Source of the DNA: Amphiura filiformis
Taxonomy: Eukaryota > Echinodermata > Ophiuroidea > Amphilepidida > Amphiuridae
NCBI RefSeq assembly: GCF_039555335.1
Contig: NC_092637.1
Span: 41,127,226-41,191,225, forward strand
Direction: 5' to 3'
DNA length: 64,000 nt
Position numbers and translations under genes: made by a program. Each line of letters opens with the position of its first letter. Position 1 is the stretch's first letter. The notes under the pieces are model-generated. The model was not told the DNA's origin. It ran no database searches and saw only the letters and a program-made list of their open reading frames with translations. Below are positions 37,073 to 49,000 of this stretch, one piece after another.

Positions 37073-40000
37073 CTGTAAGTAACAATTCAGTCGTTATTTG
37101 TTAATAAATTAAAAACAATATTACAATTATTATTTATAACATAAAAATAACTGACCTCATTTTCAATACCAGTAAGACAATCACAATCGCCATTAATGCG
37201 ATCACGCATACAAACACTGCTGTCAGTATCATGTGTGCTCCTGGACCTGTTAACAAAATATAAACGTATGATAAATGTAAGGATCGTTAATATACTGCAC
37301 GTTTTGTGGTGTACATGTGCATAATACACCGCAGAACTCCAACCCCACAACCTACACACACCCATCAGGTAACCATACGGGGACTTGCTAACATTTATTC
37401 ACATTTTCACTGCAAAATCTGTGTCTAGAGATTTGACATTTTTTCCCTCGATTTGTATCTAAATTCAAGGCATCAAATTCCTAAACATGTTAAGCATTTA
37501 AACATGTTTACAAGGACAAGGTGGTGTCTAGAATAATGTTTATCCAATAGACACTGTTTTTCAGTGAATGCGTGTATAGGGAGGGGCGTTTTGGGACGTG
37601 AACACATCAGCTAAGGGGACAGTTTCCGGTTGCAGTAAACATTCATGATTGGAATGCAAAGACTCATATTAACATCCACACCTGCAAGCAAACACCTACG
37701 CACCAATTAGTGTAGCAAGAGCTTCGGGGCCCATGGACAAGGAGTAGTGCAGGGCCTTCTTTACATCATCTTTATCATCCCCCTCCAATTTTCGCTTTTG
37801 CTCGGGCCCCACACCCTCTGTCCCCTGGCCTTCCTCCTCCCTGTCCACCAGCTTACTTCGCCAAAGTACACACCTTTTACACACACCTAAGAACATGAAA
37901 TGAAATCAAAATATAGGCCTACCTTCTGGAGTCGGGTTGGACTGTGATTTGGCCGTCAATGATGCGAGCGTTAGTTCGGTACCCGCAGACCAACAGACCA
38001 CGTGACGCTATGATGTAAGAACAGAGATAAGAAAATAATGAGTGAAAAATGGCAAGAAAGGGCGATACAAATATCAGATTAAAATAGTTCAAATACACCA
38101 GACACAAAAAGAAACTCGTCAGTTATAGTCATCCTTGCTGTTCAAGAACCTGATAAGTTTGGATTATTCAGAAATATACATTTTGTTAATTGGACTTTGC
38201 ATCTCATTTGACACACTGTTCGTGAAAATATATATCCAACACGAATTGAACAAGATATGCGTCTCCAAACCGTCAAACCCCAAATCAAAAATTGCAATTT
38301 CAAAGATTTCAATGGGAACACATCGTTGTATTGCATACAAGCACCACGGGCCAATTAATAAAGCACACAATGTAACAGGCATAATTGAATCTTTTAAAAT
38401 TGCAACTTTTGATTTTGGGGTTTCAGGGTTTGGAGCCGCATATCATGGTCAATTCTTGCTCGATATTCACGAACAGTGTGTCAAATGAGATGCAAAGTCC
38501 AATTAACAAAATGTATATTTCAGAATAATCCAAAATTATAGGTTGTTATACAGCAAGGTTGACTATAACTGACGAGTTTCCTTTTGTGCCTGGTGTAGAT
38601 GCGGATTATAGCAATTAATGAAAGGAGGATGTAAATGGATGATGTGAGTCATTTAAGGGGGTACTACGCCCCTGCCCAATTTGTTGCCTATTTTTGCATT
38701 TTTCTCAAAAATTATAGCGCAGTAGTGACAAGTAAGATATGTATATTATAGGGGCATGGACTACAACTTCTGCACTGGGAATTTTATTTCAGCACAGACA
38801 ACAGTTGTGGAGTTACAGTCAAAAATGAGGGAAAACCAATCGATAACTACTTGCTTTGAGTTGCCGAATTTTCAGTGCAGTAGTTGTAGTCCTTGCCCCT
38901 ATAATATACATATCTTACTTGTCACCTATGCGCTATAATTTTTGAGAAACATGCAAAAATAGGCACACAATACTATGAAACCGGAAAACAAAACTGATGA
39001 AAAAGAGAAAGAAAACAATGAGGACAAAGTGACGTATAGAAAGAAGTATAATGTATTTAAAGTGTAGAAATTAATACAATTTTATTACAAAATACCGTGT
39101 CATTGATGCGGCTATAATATGCAATGTATACTCTGTACGTATATCCATCATGTAGTGGTGGATTGTTGTATTCTCCATAAGTCTTTGCATCACCTATCAC
39201 GAATCTGGAGCTCATTTTCACATCTGCTTTTGGTAAGCTTGCAGCCACATAGGCAATATATATCGGTGAATGGATCTTCTGCTGAAATGAAATTGCTCCC
39301 GAATTCTTCACATTGGTTTCCAACTCGACACCTACTTGATATCCACTGAGAATATGAAAAAGTATACTAATTTTAGCGATGTGTCCTCCTTTAAACTAAA
39401 GCCCAAATGAAGACCTTATTTGGCATTTTGATTTATCATTTTTGGACTTCTTTTGGTCTTGCAGATGTTGGAAATATTTAACCATATTGGTAATCTATGT
39501 TTAAAGACAAGCATTTTGACACCTTGTTTGTTGAATGTAAAGATTGTTTTAAAATTTGACCTTAGTTGAGCTTTAACCGGAAGTGACCCTCTAACTCATT
39601 AACCGAGCTCAAAATGTATGATAAATTATATATTTTCGTAATCGTTGTGATGACACGAGTAATTTGACACGTCTCTTGCGACATTGGACAATTTTTCATT
39701 TTTGGGGAGGGGGCCAAATGTAAAAAAAGTCAAAATTTTGTATTTATCCAATAACTTCAAAACCACCTGTAACTTAATTTCGTCAAAAGTGGACTTACAG
39801 TCGTATCGGAGGATGATGATGATGATAATGGCCGTCATCATTATCATCATAAATAAATTATACACAGGTTGATGTTTGATATAAAAACATAAAAATATAA
39901 ACACAAGATAAACAGTCTTCTGGCTCTGCTGCACATTTTTGAGTGATTCTCGTTACCCAATATGAAGCGTTTATACATAACTTACCTGACGAACTCAGAA

Positions 40001-43000
40001 GGACTCACTGGAATTATTATCTCAACAGTGGATGATGCTATTTGATTAGAAGTAATATCCGGTAAGGCACTAGGCTTCGGAATATCTGTTTCATGTCACA
40101 TAGATATAAATTTAAAATGTGTAGAGAGATGAATAAAATCGTATCGAAGAAGAAGAGAATCTAAGAAATTCCAGTTATTACAACACACTTTCTGATGGGG
40201 TGAAACACCCCCACACACGAAGTAATTACAGTTCCCTATAAACTTTAAAAATATGTCTTTATGTCTCAGTAAAGAATAGAACTCATTTGATAAAGCTTCG
40301 CACAATATTGCAGTGCTGCATTTGCACGTGCTAGTATGCAACAAACAAGAAAATAATACACCGATACGAGGCAGATGAACACTTCTTTAAGGCATAATAT
40401 GGTATGTTGCAGGGCAAATAAATATATTTTGTAAGGGGTCAAAATGCTCACGTACCTTCAATTGTTGCAGAAGTGGTAAAAAGGAGGATGCTGGTAGAGT
40501 CTCCTTTACCTTCACCAGAGTAAGCGGCCACAACCAATTTATACTTCGTAGACGGCTTGAGAGGGGAAAATGTGTACGTTCTCTGATCAGCATCAATCTC
40601 ATCGTCAATAATGGGAATTGAAGTCGGCACAAAAGTTAAATCGTATGGATTTTCAATAATTATAGCTTGCACCTGGAATATACAAATATATATTTCGAAT
40701 GAACTGAACAAAGTAAGAACCCTGAAATCTTCTTCCTAAACACTTTTCTCTATAATGAATTGCCAAAATGCAACAAGATAAAGTAATTACACCTTTAACA
40801 ATTAGTAAATGTGATTTTTAAGATAAATGATTGAAATCAATAAATCGATTAATTAAAACTTAAGTGCAATATCAGATATTTATTTAGTAGGGTTGGCCAT
40901 GGTCAAACAATTTTTTCTTGCTGAGGTGAAAGGACTTTGGTTGGAGGTTACAAAAATGCGTTTCGAAAATTCAGCTGAAGTCTGTTGCCATGGCAACGGC
41001 CCGATTTGTGTTTTTTACAATTTTCGCCTATTTTGGAGCTAAAAAAGTGAAAATTGCCCTTAAAAGGGCGCCTCGTTGCCTTAATATACAAGTTGGTATT
41101 TAAAAATAAATTGCATCATAAAAAGCCCCATCCTTGTTCTATCTACAAACGAAGTTGTGTTTAGAGATTCGTTTTTTAAATATAGATTTCGGACCTGGCA
41201 ACACTGCAAGTTTTTCAAATTTGAAAAATGCCATTTTTTTACCGATTTTGGCGATACGAAAAAATAACTTTTTGTAAAAATTCAAAATTCTCATAAAAAG
41301 AAAATAAAATGAAAATTATTTGATATCAGAAAGACATTCTTCGTATTCAGAATGCAATTCGATATGTCTGACGTGCTCTCATGTCCCACTACAAATGCTG
41401 TTGAAACGCTCAAAACGCTCATTCCAGTTCCCTTAACCACTTTAACATTGACATAAACTTTCCAGTAAACATGTTTATAAACAAAATTGTAATTTCATTA
41501 CTTTAATATAAGTCCTAGTATCGCCAATTTTCATTTTCATTTCAGATATTGCTGAAAAGTTGGAAAAAGAAATTGGCCAATTAAATCTTTTCAATACACA
41601 TACACTCTTTACCAGTGTTCCAATTTCATGATTATATGACCAGGTATTTGATCAAAAAGTGTTCCCAGAACATAAGTTTGAGTTTAACAAGACATTCTTG
41701 ATGTACAGGCGTGGGGTATACTTGAAGTACAGGTATCTGAAGAGGGGGAAGCAACGAGTTACCCCAAATCACAGCAGCAGGTAGTGGCTGGGCCGCCGAG
41801 TGTGAATAATTATGTATTTATTTTGGAAGGTTCGTGTTTGTTCTCAATTTTGGGGTGTTTTTCCCAAAATTTAACATTTTGGTGATATTTCAAAAAAGCG
41901 ACATGCCAAAGACAAATCGTTGGGCACATACTTTGTTATTGATAATGCAGTTTCCGCATACCTTTATTACCATTCGCTTTGGTGATTTACTAATATTATC
42001 AATTTTGTGACTGCAATTTAGCGTTTTTAATACCCAGGGGTGTGATTTTTCCGGATTTCCGGATTTTTGGGATTAAAAAAAAATTCCGGATTTTCAAACA
42101 AAAATTTTTTTTTTTTTTTTCGCTTTTGGAGTGGCCCTGGACCAAGAGCTAAATGCTTAACAGAGATGTCACATTTCCGGAATTTTCAGTTTCCAGATAT
42201 GAGAAAATCTCCAATTTTAAAATGAAAATTCCTTAGAACCCTGACTGGATGATTTATAGACACACTGTACTGTGCAAAATGGTGATGCAATTTCTCATGT
42301 GTATGTGAATGATATGATACTGGAAGTATGTATTCACAGATAATAAATGTTTTTATACTATAAAGTGAAGTATTTTAACAGTTTCTCATTTTTGCATTTT
42401 ACCCCATGAAATTGCATTTCCAGTGGTGCTCAAGTGTGTAAAACCCCTCTGGCTTCGGGGGGCTTTGCCCCCTCGACCCCCACCGGGGCGTTGACCCTGG
42501 ACCCCACCAGGGGACCTTAAGCGGGCCCCTGGACCCCCGGCCGCAACAGGCGAGAGCTTCGCTCGCTCGGCTTCGCAATTTCATTACCTTGGGTTTTTTT
42601 TTCAAAAAGCACCAATCACACCCCTGAATACCTTTTAAGTTTACCAAGAAATTAAGAAAAATATCTGGTCATGGTCGTTTCAGAATTTCATTCTGATCTT
42701 CGGATTTTGCAGGCAACAGAATGCAGATTGGCTCACGATCGATGTCGTATTCCTCTATGTGGGTCCCTTGATGATAAAATTATTTTGAATTCCTTGTAAC
42801 AACATACAAATTTTCGTCTGAAAACAGGGGACCGTTCACAAACACTTGTAAGGGGGGGCATGATGCAAAAACATTTCATCGCGAGGGCCCCCCTTTACAG
42901 ACCTCAAACATTTCAGTGCCCCCCCTTTTTGACATGAAAATTATGGGTCAACCCCATAGAAAAGCATTTAAACTCCATTTTCCCAGGAAAATTTCTGGTC

Positions 43001-46000
43001 ATTTTTTTCAGCCCCCCCCCCCCGGAGGGTCAAAAATTTTCAGCCCCCCTTTTTGCATCAGGCCCCCTAACAAGTGTTTGTGAACGGTCCCCAGGGTTCC
43101 AGTTTAAACAAATAGTTTAAGGGTCATATCATAATTTATTATAATTTAATTGTATTTTAGATGCATCATCAAAGAAATTGTTTATCATACATAAAAACTG
43201 ATCTGGCAACACTGCAACTTAAAGTTTCGAAACATAGAGAATAGTTGTCCATGGTGATAATGTGACTCTACATACAATTCATTACATCACAGGTACTAAA
43301 TTCGAAAAAAATGTCCTTTTATCTGTTTATGAAAATAGAGTGCGCACGGTAAACCAAAAATGGTATTAAAAACACAGGGTGCACAGGGTAAACCAGAATT
43401 GTACCTTTTCTACTTTTTGGCATCTGGCAACACTGTATGATGAACTTTTTTGTTTCCAAACATTCAAAACAGGTGAAAATTATGATAAAATGATTTATAA
43501 TAATAGACTGTGATTTGACTGGATTGACTAGATTTACATACATGAAAACTTAGACCTATTTGGGCTATTTTGCGTATTTAGCTTTCATAATTTTAAACAT
43601 CTGGCAACACCGCATTAAAATTAAACTTCATTTATTGTTTCGAAACATTCAGAATAGTTGACCATGATGATAAACTGACTCTACATACAACTCATTACAT
43701 CACATGTGCTAAATCTAGTGCAAAATGCAGCAAATTTTCTTTTTATGAGAATTTTGAATGTTTACAAAATGTATGTTTTTCTGGCAACACCGTCCTTAGA
43801 GAAATAAATTTCCCCAAGCTGTTCTTATTATATATGTTGGGGGCAAGGTATGTTCTACCAATAACCATAACAACAAAATCCTAGGTGAGCGCGAAAGTTA
43901 ATTTTTCGTATCGCCAAAATCGGTAAAAAATGGCATTTTTCAAATTTGAAAAACGTGCAGTGTTGCCAGGCCCGAAATCGATATTTAGAAAACGAATCTC
44001 TAAACACAACTTCGTTTGTAGATAGAACAAGGATGGGGCTTTTTTATGATACAATTTATTTTTAAATACCAACTTGTATATCAAGGCAACAAGGCGTCCT
44101 TGTAAGGGCAATTTTCACTTTTTTAGCTCCAAAATAGGCGAAAATTGTAAAAAACACAAATCGGGCCGTTGCCATGGCAACGGACTTCAGCTGAATTTTC
44201 GAAATGCATTTTTGTAACCTCCAACCAAAGTCCTTTCACCTCAGCAAGAAAAAATTTTTTGAACGTGGCCAACCCTACTAAATAAATATCTGATATAATT
44301 GGCATTTCAAAAATAATAAAATTGTTGGTAATATTTCACGTTTAAACTTACACGATCATACCGTTAGAATGTATCATTTCATTCAGTATGCCAAATAATG
44401 GCATTTCTTAAAAAATGTATCGTGTTTGCTTTGAAACTTACTGAATAAGCAATTATGACCCCATGTGGATATTCTGGTTCGATCCATGTCACGTGTATTG
44501 AGTATTTTGACACGTCCTGTACTTGAAATAATCTTGGTGCACTTGGTACTTGAAATTAAAATAAATAAATGAATATAGAAATTAAAACTAATACTGACAA
44601 GGTAGTACACACGTTAGCCCAGGCTCCCAGACAATTGATGGGATGGAGTGGAGGATGTGATCAAGTTCAGCTTACCGGGCCTTAGTGGGCCAGATTTACG
44701 AAGTCAACATCACACGTGGCAAAGGTTATACAGGATGAGTCAATAAAGTGCAATAGGGCACATAATTGATATTTATGTGAGAACAAAGCTGAACCTTCCC
44801 ATTCTTGAAAGTTTCAATAAATGCCACTCTCATTAGACACCTTTTGTGAAAAAAATGAAGCGCATCTACCGTTTCATTTTCACGATTCCTTTTACTACGA
44901 TACCCAGTTAATTTTTTTTGTCCACGAGACACCGTCTATTTTAAATGACAGCACGCCATGCGCAATAAAGCCACCAGGTTGATTTTGGCGTTCTGTCCTT
45001 TCCTTTTTTCTTTCTAATATTACTAACGTGCTATAACACTCACTTCACTCCTGGTCCCGCTTTTCTCTTCGCAATATTTCCAACTCACTGGATATTTTGC
45101 AATTCACTCCACTTAGATTTGCATGCATATCCTTTTGATATTTGAAATAAAAGCCCGCCCACAAATTTGCATGTTTCTGTTATAAAAACGAACATCTTTA
45201 AAGTAAAGGTAAATATGAAAATAACAACAATAAGACCGGGGACAATAACACATTGGGTGCTCCATTCTACTTCAGTGCCACCGAGGTTAAGAAAGTGGTT
45301 ACATTGTACCTACCAGCTTCACCAGTTTTAATTGGAAATACAAAATATGGACCTGGACCAGATTCTGTGATCGCCGCAACTTTGAATACGTAGTCCGTGA
45401 ATGGGTCCAGATTCATTATCGTAACATATTCTAAGTCCGTTGAGTTATTCTCTTCTAAGGTGTTACCGACGGTGTAAAGAATGTATGAGTACGATTCTAT
45501 TGCGCCATGTCTAGAGCCACAAGGAGGCAAAGACCACCGAAAACTGATTTGATTAGATGCCACTTCGTATGCAGTCACATTTGTAGGTGAAAGTATTGGG
45601 GCTGTAAATACCAAATAGTGCAAAAATATTTTAGATGATCATAAATTTATTTGTTACGTTTGTAAAGGATATTGCACCGTAAATTAATTTGTTATTAGCA
45701 TCCAAAAGGTTCGCTATCCCTATGGTTCGTTATCACTAATTAGGAAAAAAGTCCACTATACCTAATGTTCGATATCACTAATTTTGAATAAGGTTCGGTA
45801 TTTCTATGGTTCGATATCACTAAGTTTAAATAAGGTTCGCTATCTCTAATTTTAAATAAGGTCCGCTATCACTAATTTATTGAAGGTTCGCTATCTCTAA
45901 GGTTCGCTATCACTAATTTAAAATAAGGTCCGCTATTTCTAATTTTAACAATCCCGGTATCCCTAAGGTTCGTTATCTCTAATTATAAATAAGGTCCGCT

Positions 46001-49000
46001 ATCTCTAAGGTTCGCTATCTCTAAGGTTCGTTATCTCTAAGGTTCGCTATCACTAATTTTAAATAAGGTTCGCTATCTCTAATTTTAAATAAGGTTCGCT
46101 ATCTCTAATTTAGATAGCGGTCCTTATTTGAAATTAGAGATAGCAAGAAAAACAAAAAAGGCAAAAAGTATATTTGTCTAGATTTCTCAAAACTTGCTAG
46201 TTTGGTCGGAGAGAGGATAATACCTGCATGGATTCAATCTACATAGAATGATGAAAGTAGTGAACTTATCATCGATCCCTGTGGAACACTGCAAGTAAAT
46301 ATCTCAAATTTTTTTTTTTCTGAGACAGGAATAGCTTTTGTTGATTTGAGCAATACACGGTGCCCCGGAAACTACTGCTGGTTATGTACTTTGTTATTTT
46401 GAAAAAAGAAAAAACAAAACAAAACAAAAATAATAAAAAAACCCCCAAAACAAACAAACAAACAAAAAACCGTTTACTAAATGCTAAGTGGTTAAAGCTC
46501 TAGACTCTGGATTGAATCATATAATATGAAAAATCATATCATCATCCAAATTGGTATAGTAGCAGTGTATCCCACGTTTGAATAAGTGATTCCAAACCTC
46601 GAGGAATTCAATGAAGTTTCCGGCAATCAAAACATGGCTTATATGGAAGAAAAATAATTATTAAGCACGAATCACGTGGTTTTATTTAAAACAAACTCAT
46701 AGTGACCATAAACACGAATAACATGCGATATTAAAAATTCCCGGACGCCGAAATTGTCGAGTGCAATGACGTCCAAGTAATACGATGAAGCCTGACGACA
46801 TTTAAGCACAATTAACCATTACGTCATGCGAAATTGTCGCGTGCAATGACGTCCAAGTAATACGATAAAGGCTGACGACAATTAAGCACAAATCACCATT
46901 ACGTCATTGCACTTAGACAAATTCGGCCCGGGAAATCTGATATCGCGCGTTGAGAGGAGATTGTTTTTATTCGTTTTTATGGACAATATCAGTTTGTTTT
47001 GAATAAAACCATGTGATTTGTGCTTGGTTATTTTATACCATATAAGGCATAATATTATGGTTGCCGGAGTCTCCTTTTAAACTAACGGTTATTTTTTTAG
47101 TAACAGCACAGCCGATTCTAGTAAAGGACCTGATTCTATGCAGCTAACTTACCAGCTTGCTGAGTCATTACATCCATGGACAGCGATGGACCTGATCGTA
47201 AATTATGTCGAGTTGTTACTGAAATAATGTACGTAGAATGTGAGACCAGATTTGGAATTGTAGCTTCTGAAGCTGTCGTAATTAAGGTATGCATATCATC
47301 AGTCCGTGTAACACATTGATCTAGGTTAGTCAATCTATAATCCACCAAGTAGTCTATGGAATTGCGGCAGGGACTTGGGTCTGGGTCCCATTGTAGTTGC
47401 ACTGATATTTGGTTTGGAATTGGCTGTAGATTTGTTATCATTTGTGGATCTGAATACAGAATAAATAATGCCAAATTTAAATGTCGTTAATTCTTAGGAT
47501 AAGAGTTACCCAACCATAAGTATTTTGCATGAATTGTTTTGCGTCTTAAAATTATCACAGCTGTGAAATAGCGAACCATATTACGCTGTAACGGTTTGCC
47601 CCTGCTGCACTAAAAGCTCAATAAAGTGACTACAATTTACAATTTAAGAGGACCTTGACTCGGAAATGGCCGCAACTGTATATGTAAAGAGTTGTTTTGG
47701 TTTGCAGTCGATTTCAAATTTGTAATCAGTTGCGGGTCTGACTATAGAAAAAAACCACAACATATTATAGTGAGCTACCAGAATACACTGAAAATAAATA
47801 AGAGAATGGTTTAAAGATGTCGTGAGCTCAAAATTCAAGATTCTAGTCAACATTGTTGTGTTTTTTTTTATATTAACTCCTTTCTGGTTAAATTGATCTT
47901 GTTTTTTACTGTTTTTTGTTTGTTTTTGTGTTTGCTTGTATGTTTGTTTGTTTGTTTTGTTTTTGTTTCGTTAACTTAAATCGGTTATATTTTAAAACCA
48001 GTAAATATTAATTAGAACCTTGTAATTTTGAACCATCCATGTATCTTCCTACCTGGACAGAGCTCTTCCAGCATTTAATAGGTGTAGTGTAAAAAAAGAC
48101 ACACAAAAACATGGTTAAACGATTGTTTCAAACGTTAAGGCAAATAAAACAATATAAATAATTAGTGCACAGTGGGCTACAGTTCTGATATCCAAAAGAT
48201 CCCTCGACGTCTCGGTTCTGTGACCCCGTCACGGTTAACTGACCAATCGCGGCCAAGAAATCAGACGGCTTGAGGAAGCATCTAGGATAGGATGTGAAAC
48301 GTCGCCAGTCGAAAATTGTAAGTCCAGTTGACTAGATTTTAATTATCAATTTGATATTTTGTATGGAAATATACTGCATCAAAATTTTTAAAATGCTGTC
48401 AAAATGTTATTGTAAAATATTTTTTTGGAAATATTTTTGGCCAAATATTTTGTCAACACTTATTATGTTAGAATATTTTGCAGTTAGTTTTCAAAAACGT
48501 TTTTCAATGTTATGAAACGTTTAATACCGTTTATATAACCCGAAATTAAACATTTTCTGGCAACCTTTTGCGAATAATGTCAAAAACGTTATGTGCTTGC
48601 CAGGTAGTGACATATTCAAGATAATCCCGACACTAAAAGTTAAAGGCCTTCCGAATTATTTGCAATGTTTTATTTTATTTGTATCAGTTGAGTTACCTTA
48701 CCTTGACAATTCACCCCATACCAGTCTGGGTGACACCTATCCGATGTACATATGCCCGTGTATGGATTACATGGAACACGGTCAGCACAATGACATACCG
48801 ACATGCAGCTCGCTCCATAAAAACCTTCTCGACAATCTACATGAATTCAATAGGATTGCCCAAAATTATATGCAAGGATATTAACGTTTTTTAATCAGTG
48901 TAAGCTTTGCCATTTCATATTCCACTGACCCATAATATCACTAGGGAATCGAAACAAAAAGATATTAACTATCTAGGACAATTGGAGTTCAATTGAAATT

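Larger units (their letters stand above)
38008..39095 (-). other. Gene B intron 15
   Basis: Holds a hairpin element (38,094-38,597) and an M3 element (38,657-38,968), both shared in place with gene C. Confidence 0.75.
40869..44296. mobile_element. 3.4-kb fold-back element with arms of about 400 bp
   Basis: Arms 40,869-41,277 and 43,883-44,296 are reverse complements with few changes (ATATCAGATATTTATTTAGT, AGGGTTGGCC, TTGCCATGGCAACGG). ATAT stands at both outer ends and may be target duplication. Inside are a TTAA element remnant (41,310-41,432), a hAT-like element (42,035-42,626) and a MITE (42,827-43,092). CTGGCAACAC recurs at about 41,196, 43,202, 43,424, 43,599, 43,780 and, inverted, 43,963. 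No transposase frame is visible. It fills most of intron 12 of gene B. Confidence 0.85.
45602..47152 (-). other. Gene B intron where exons 9 and 10 are missing
   Basis: No FN3 coding is found in either strand. The interval holds a short-unit satellite (45,705-46,145) and a fold-back element (46,620-47,067). Confidence 0.75.

Noticed and set aside
45705-46145. A CRISPR array
   Set aside because: The units are adjacent and variable with no unique spacers, and the DNA is animal.
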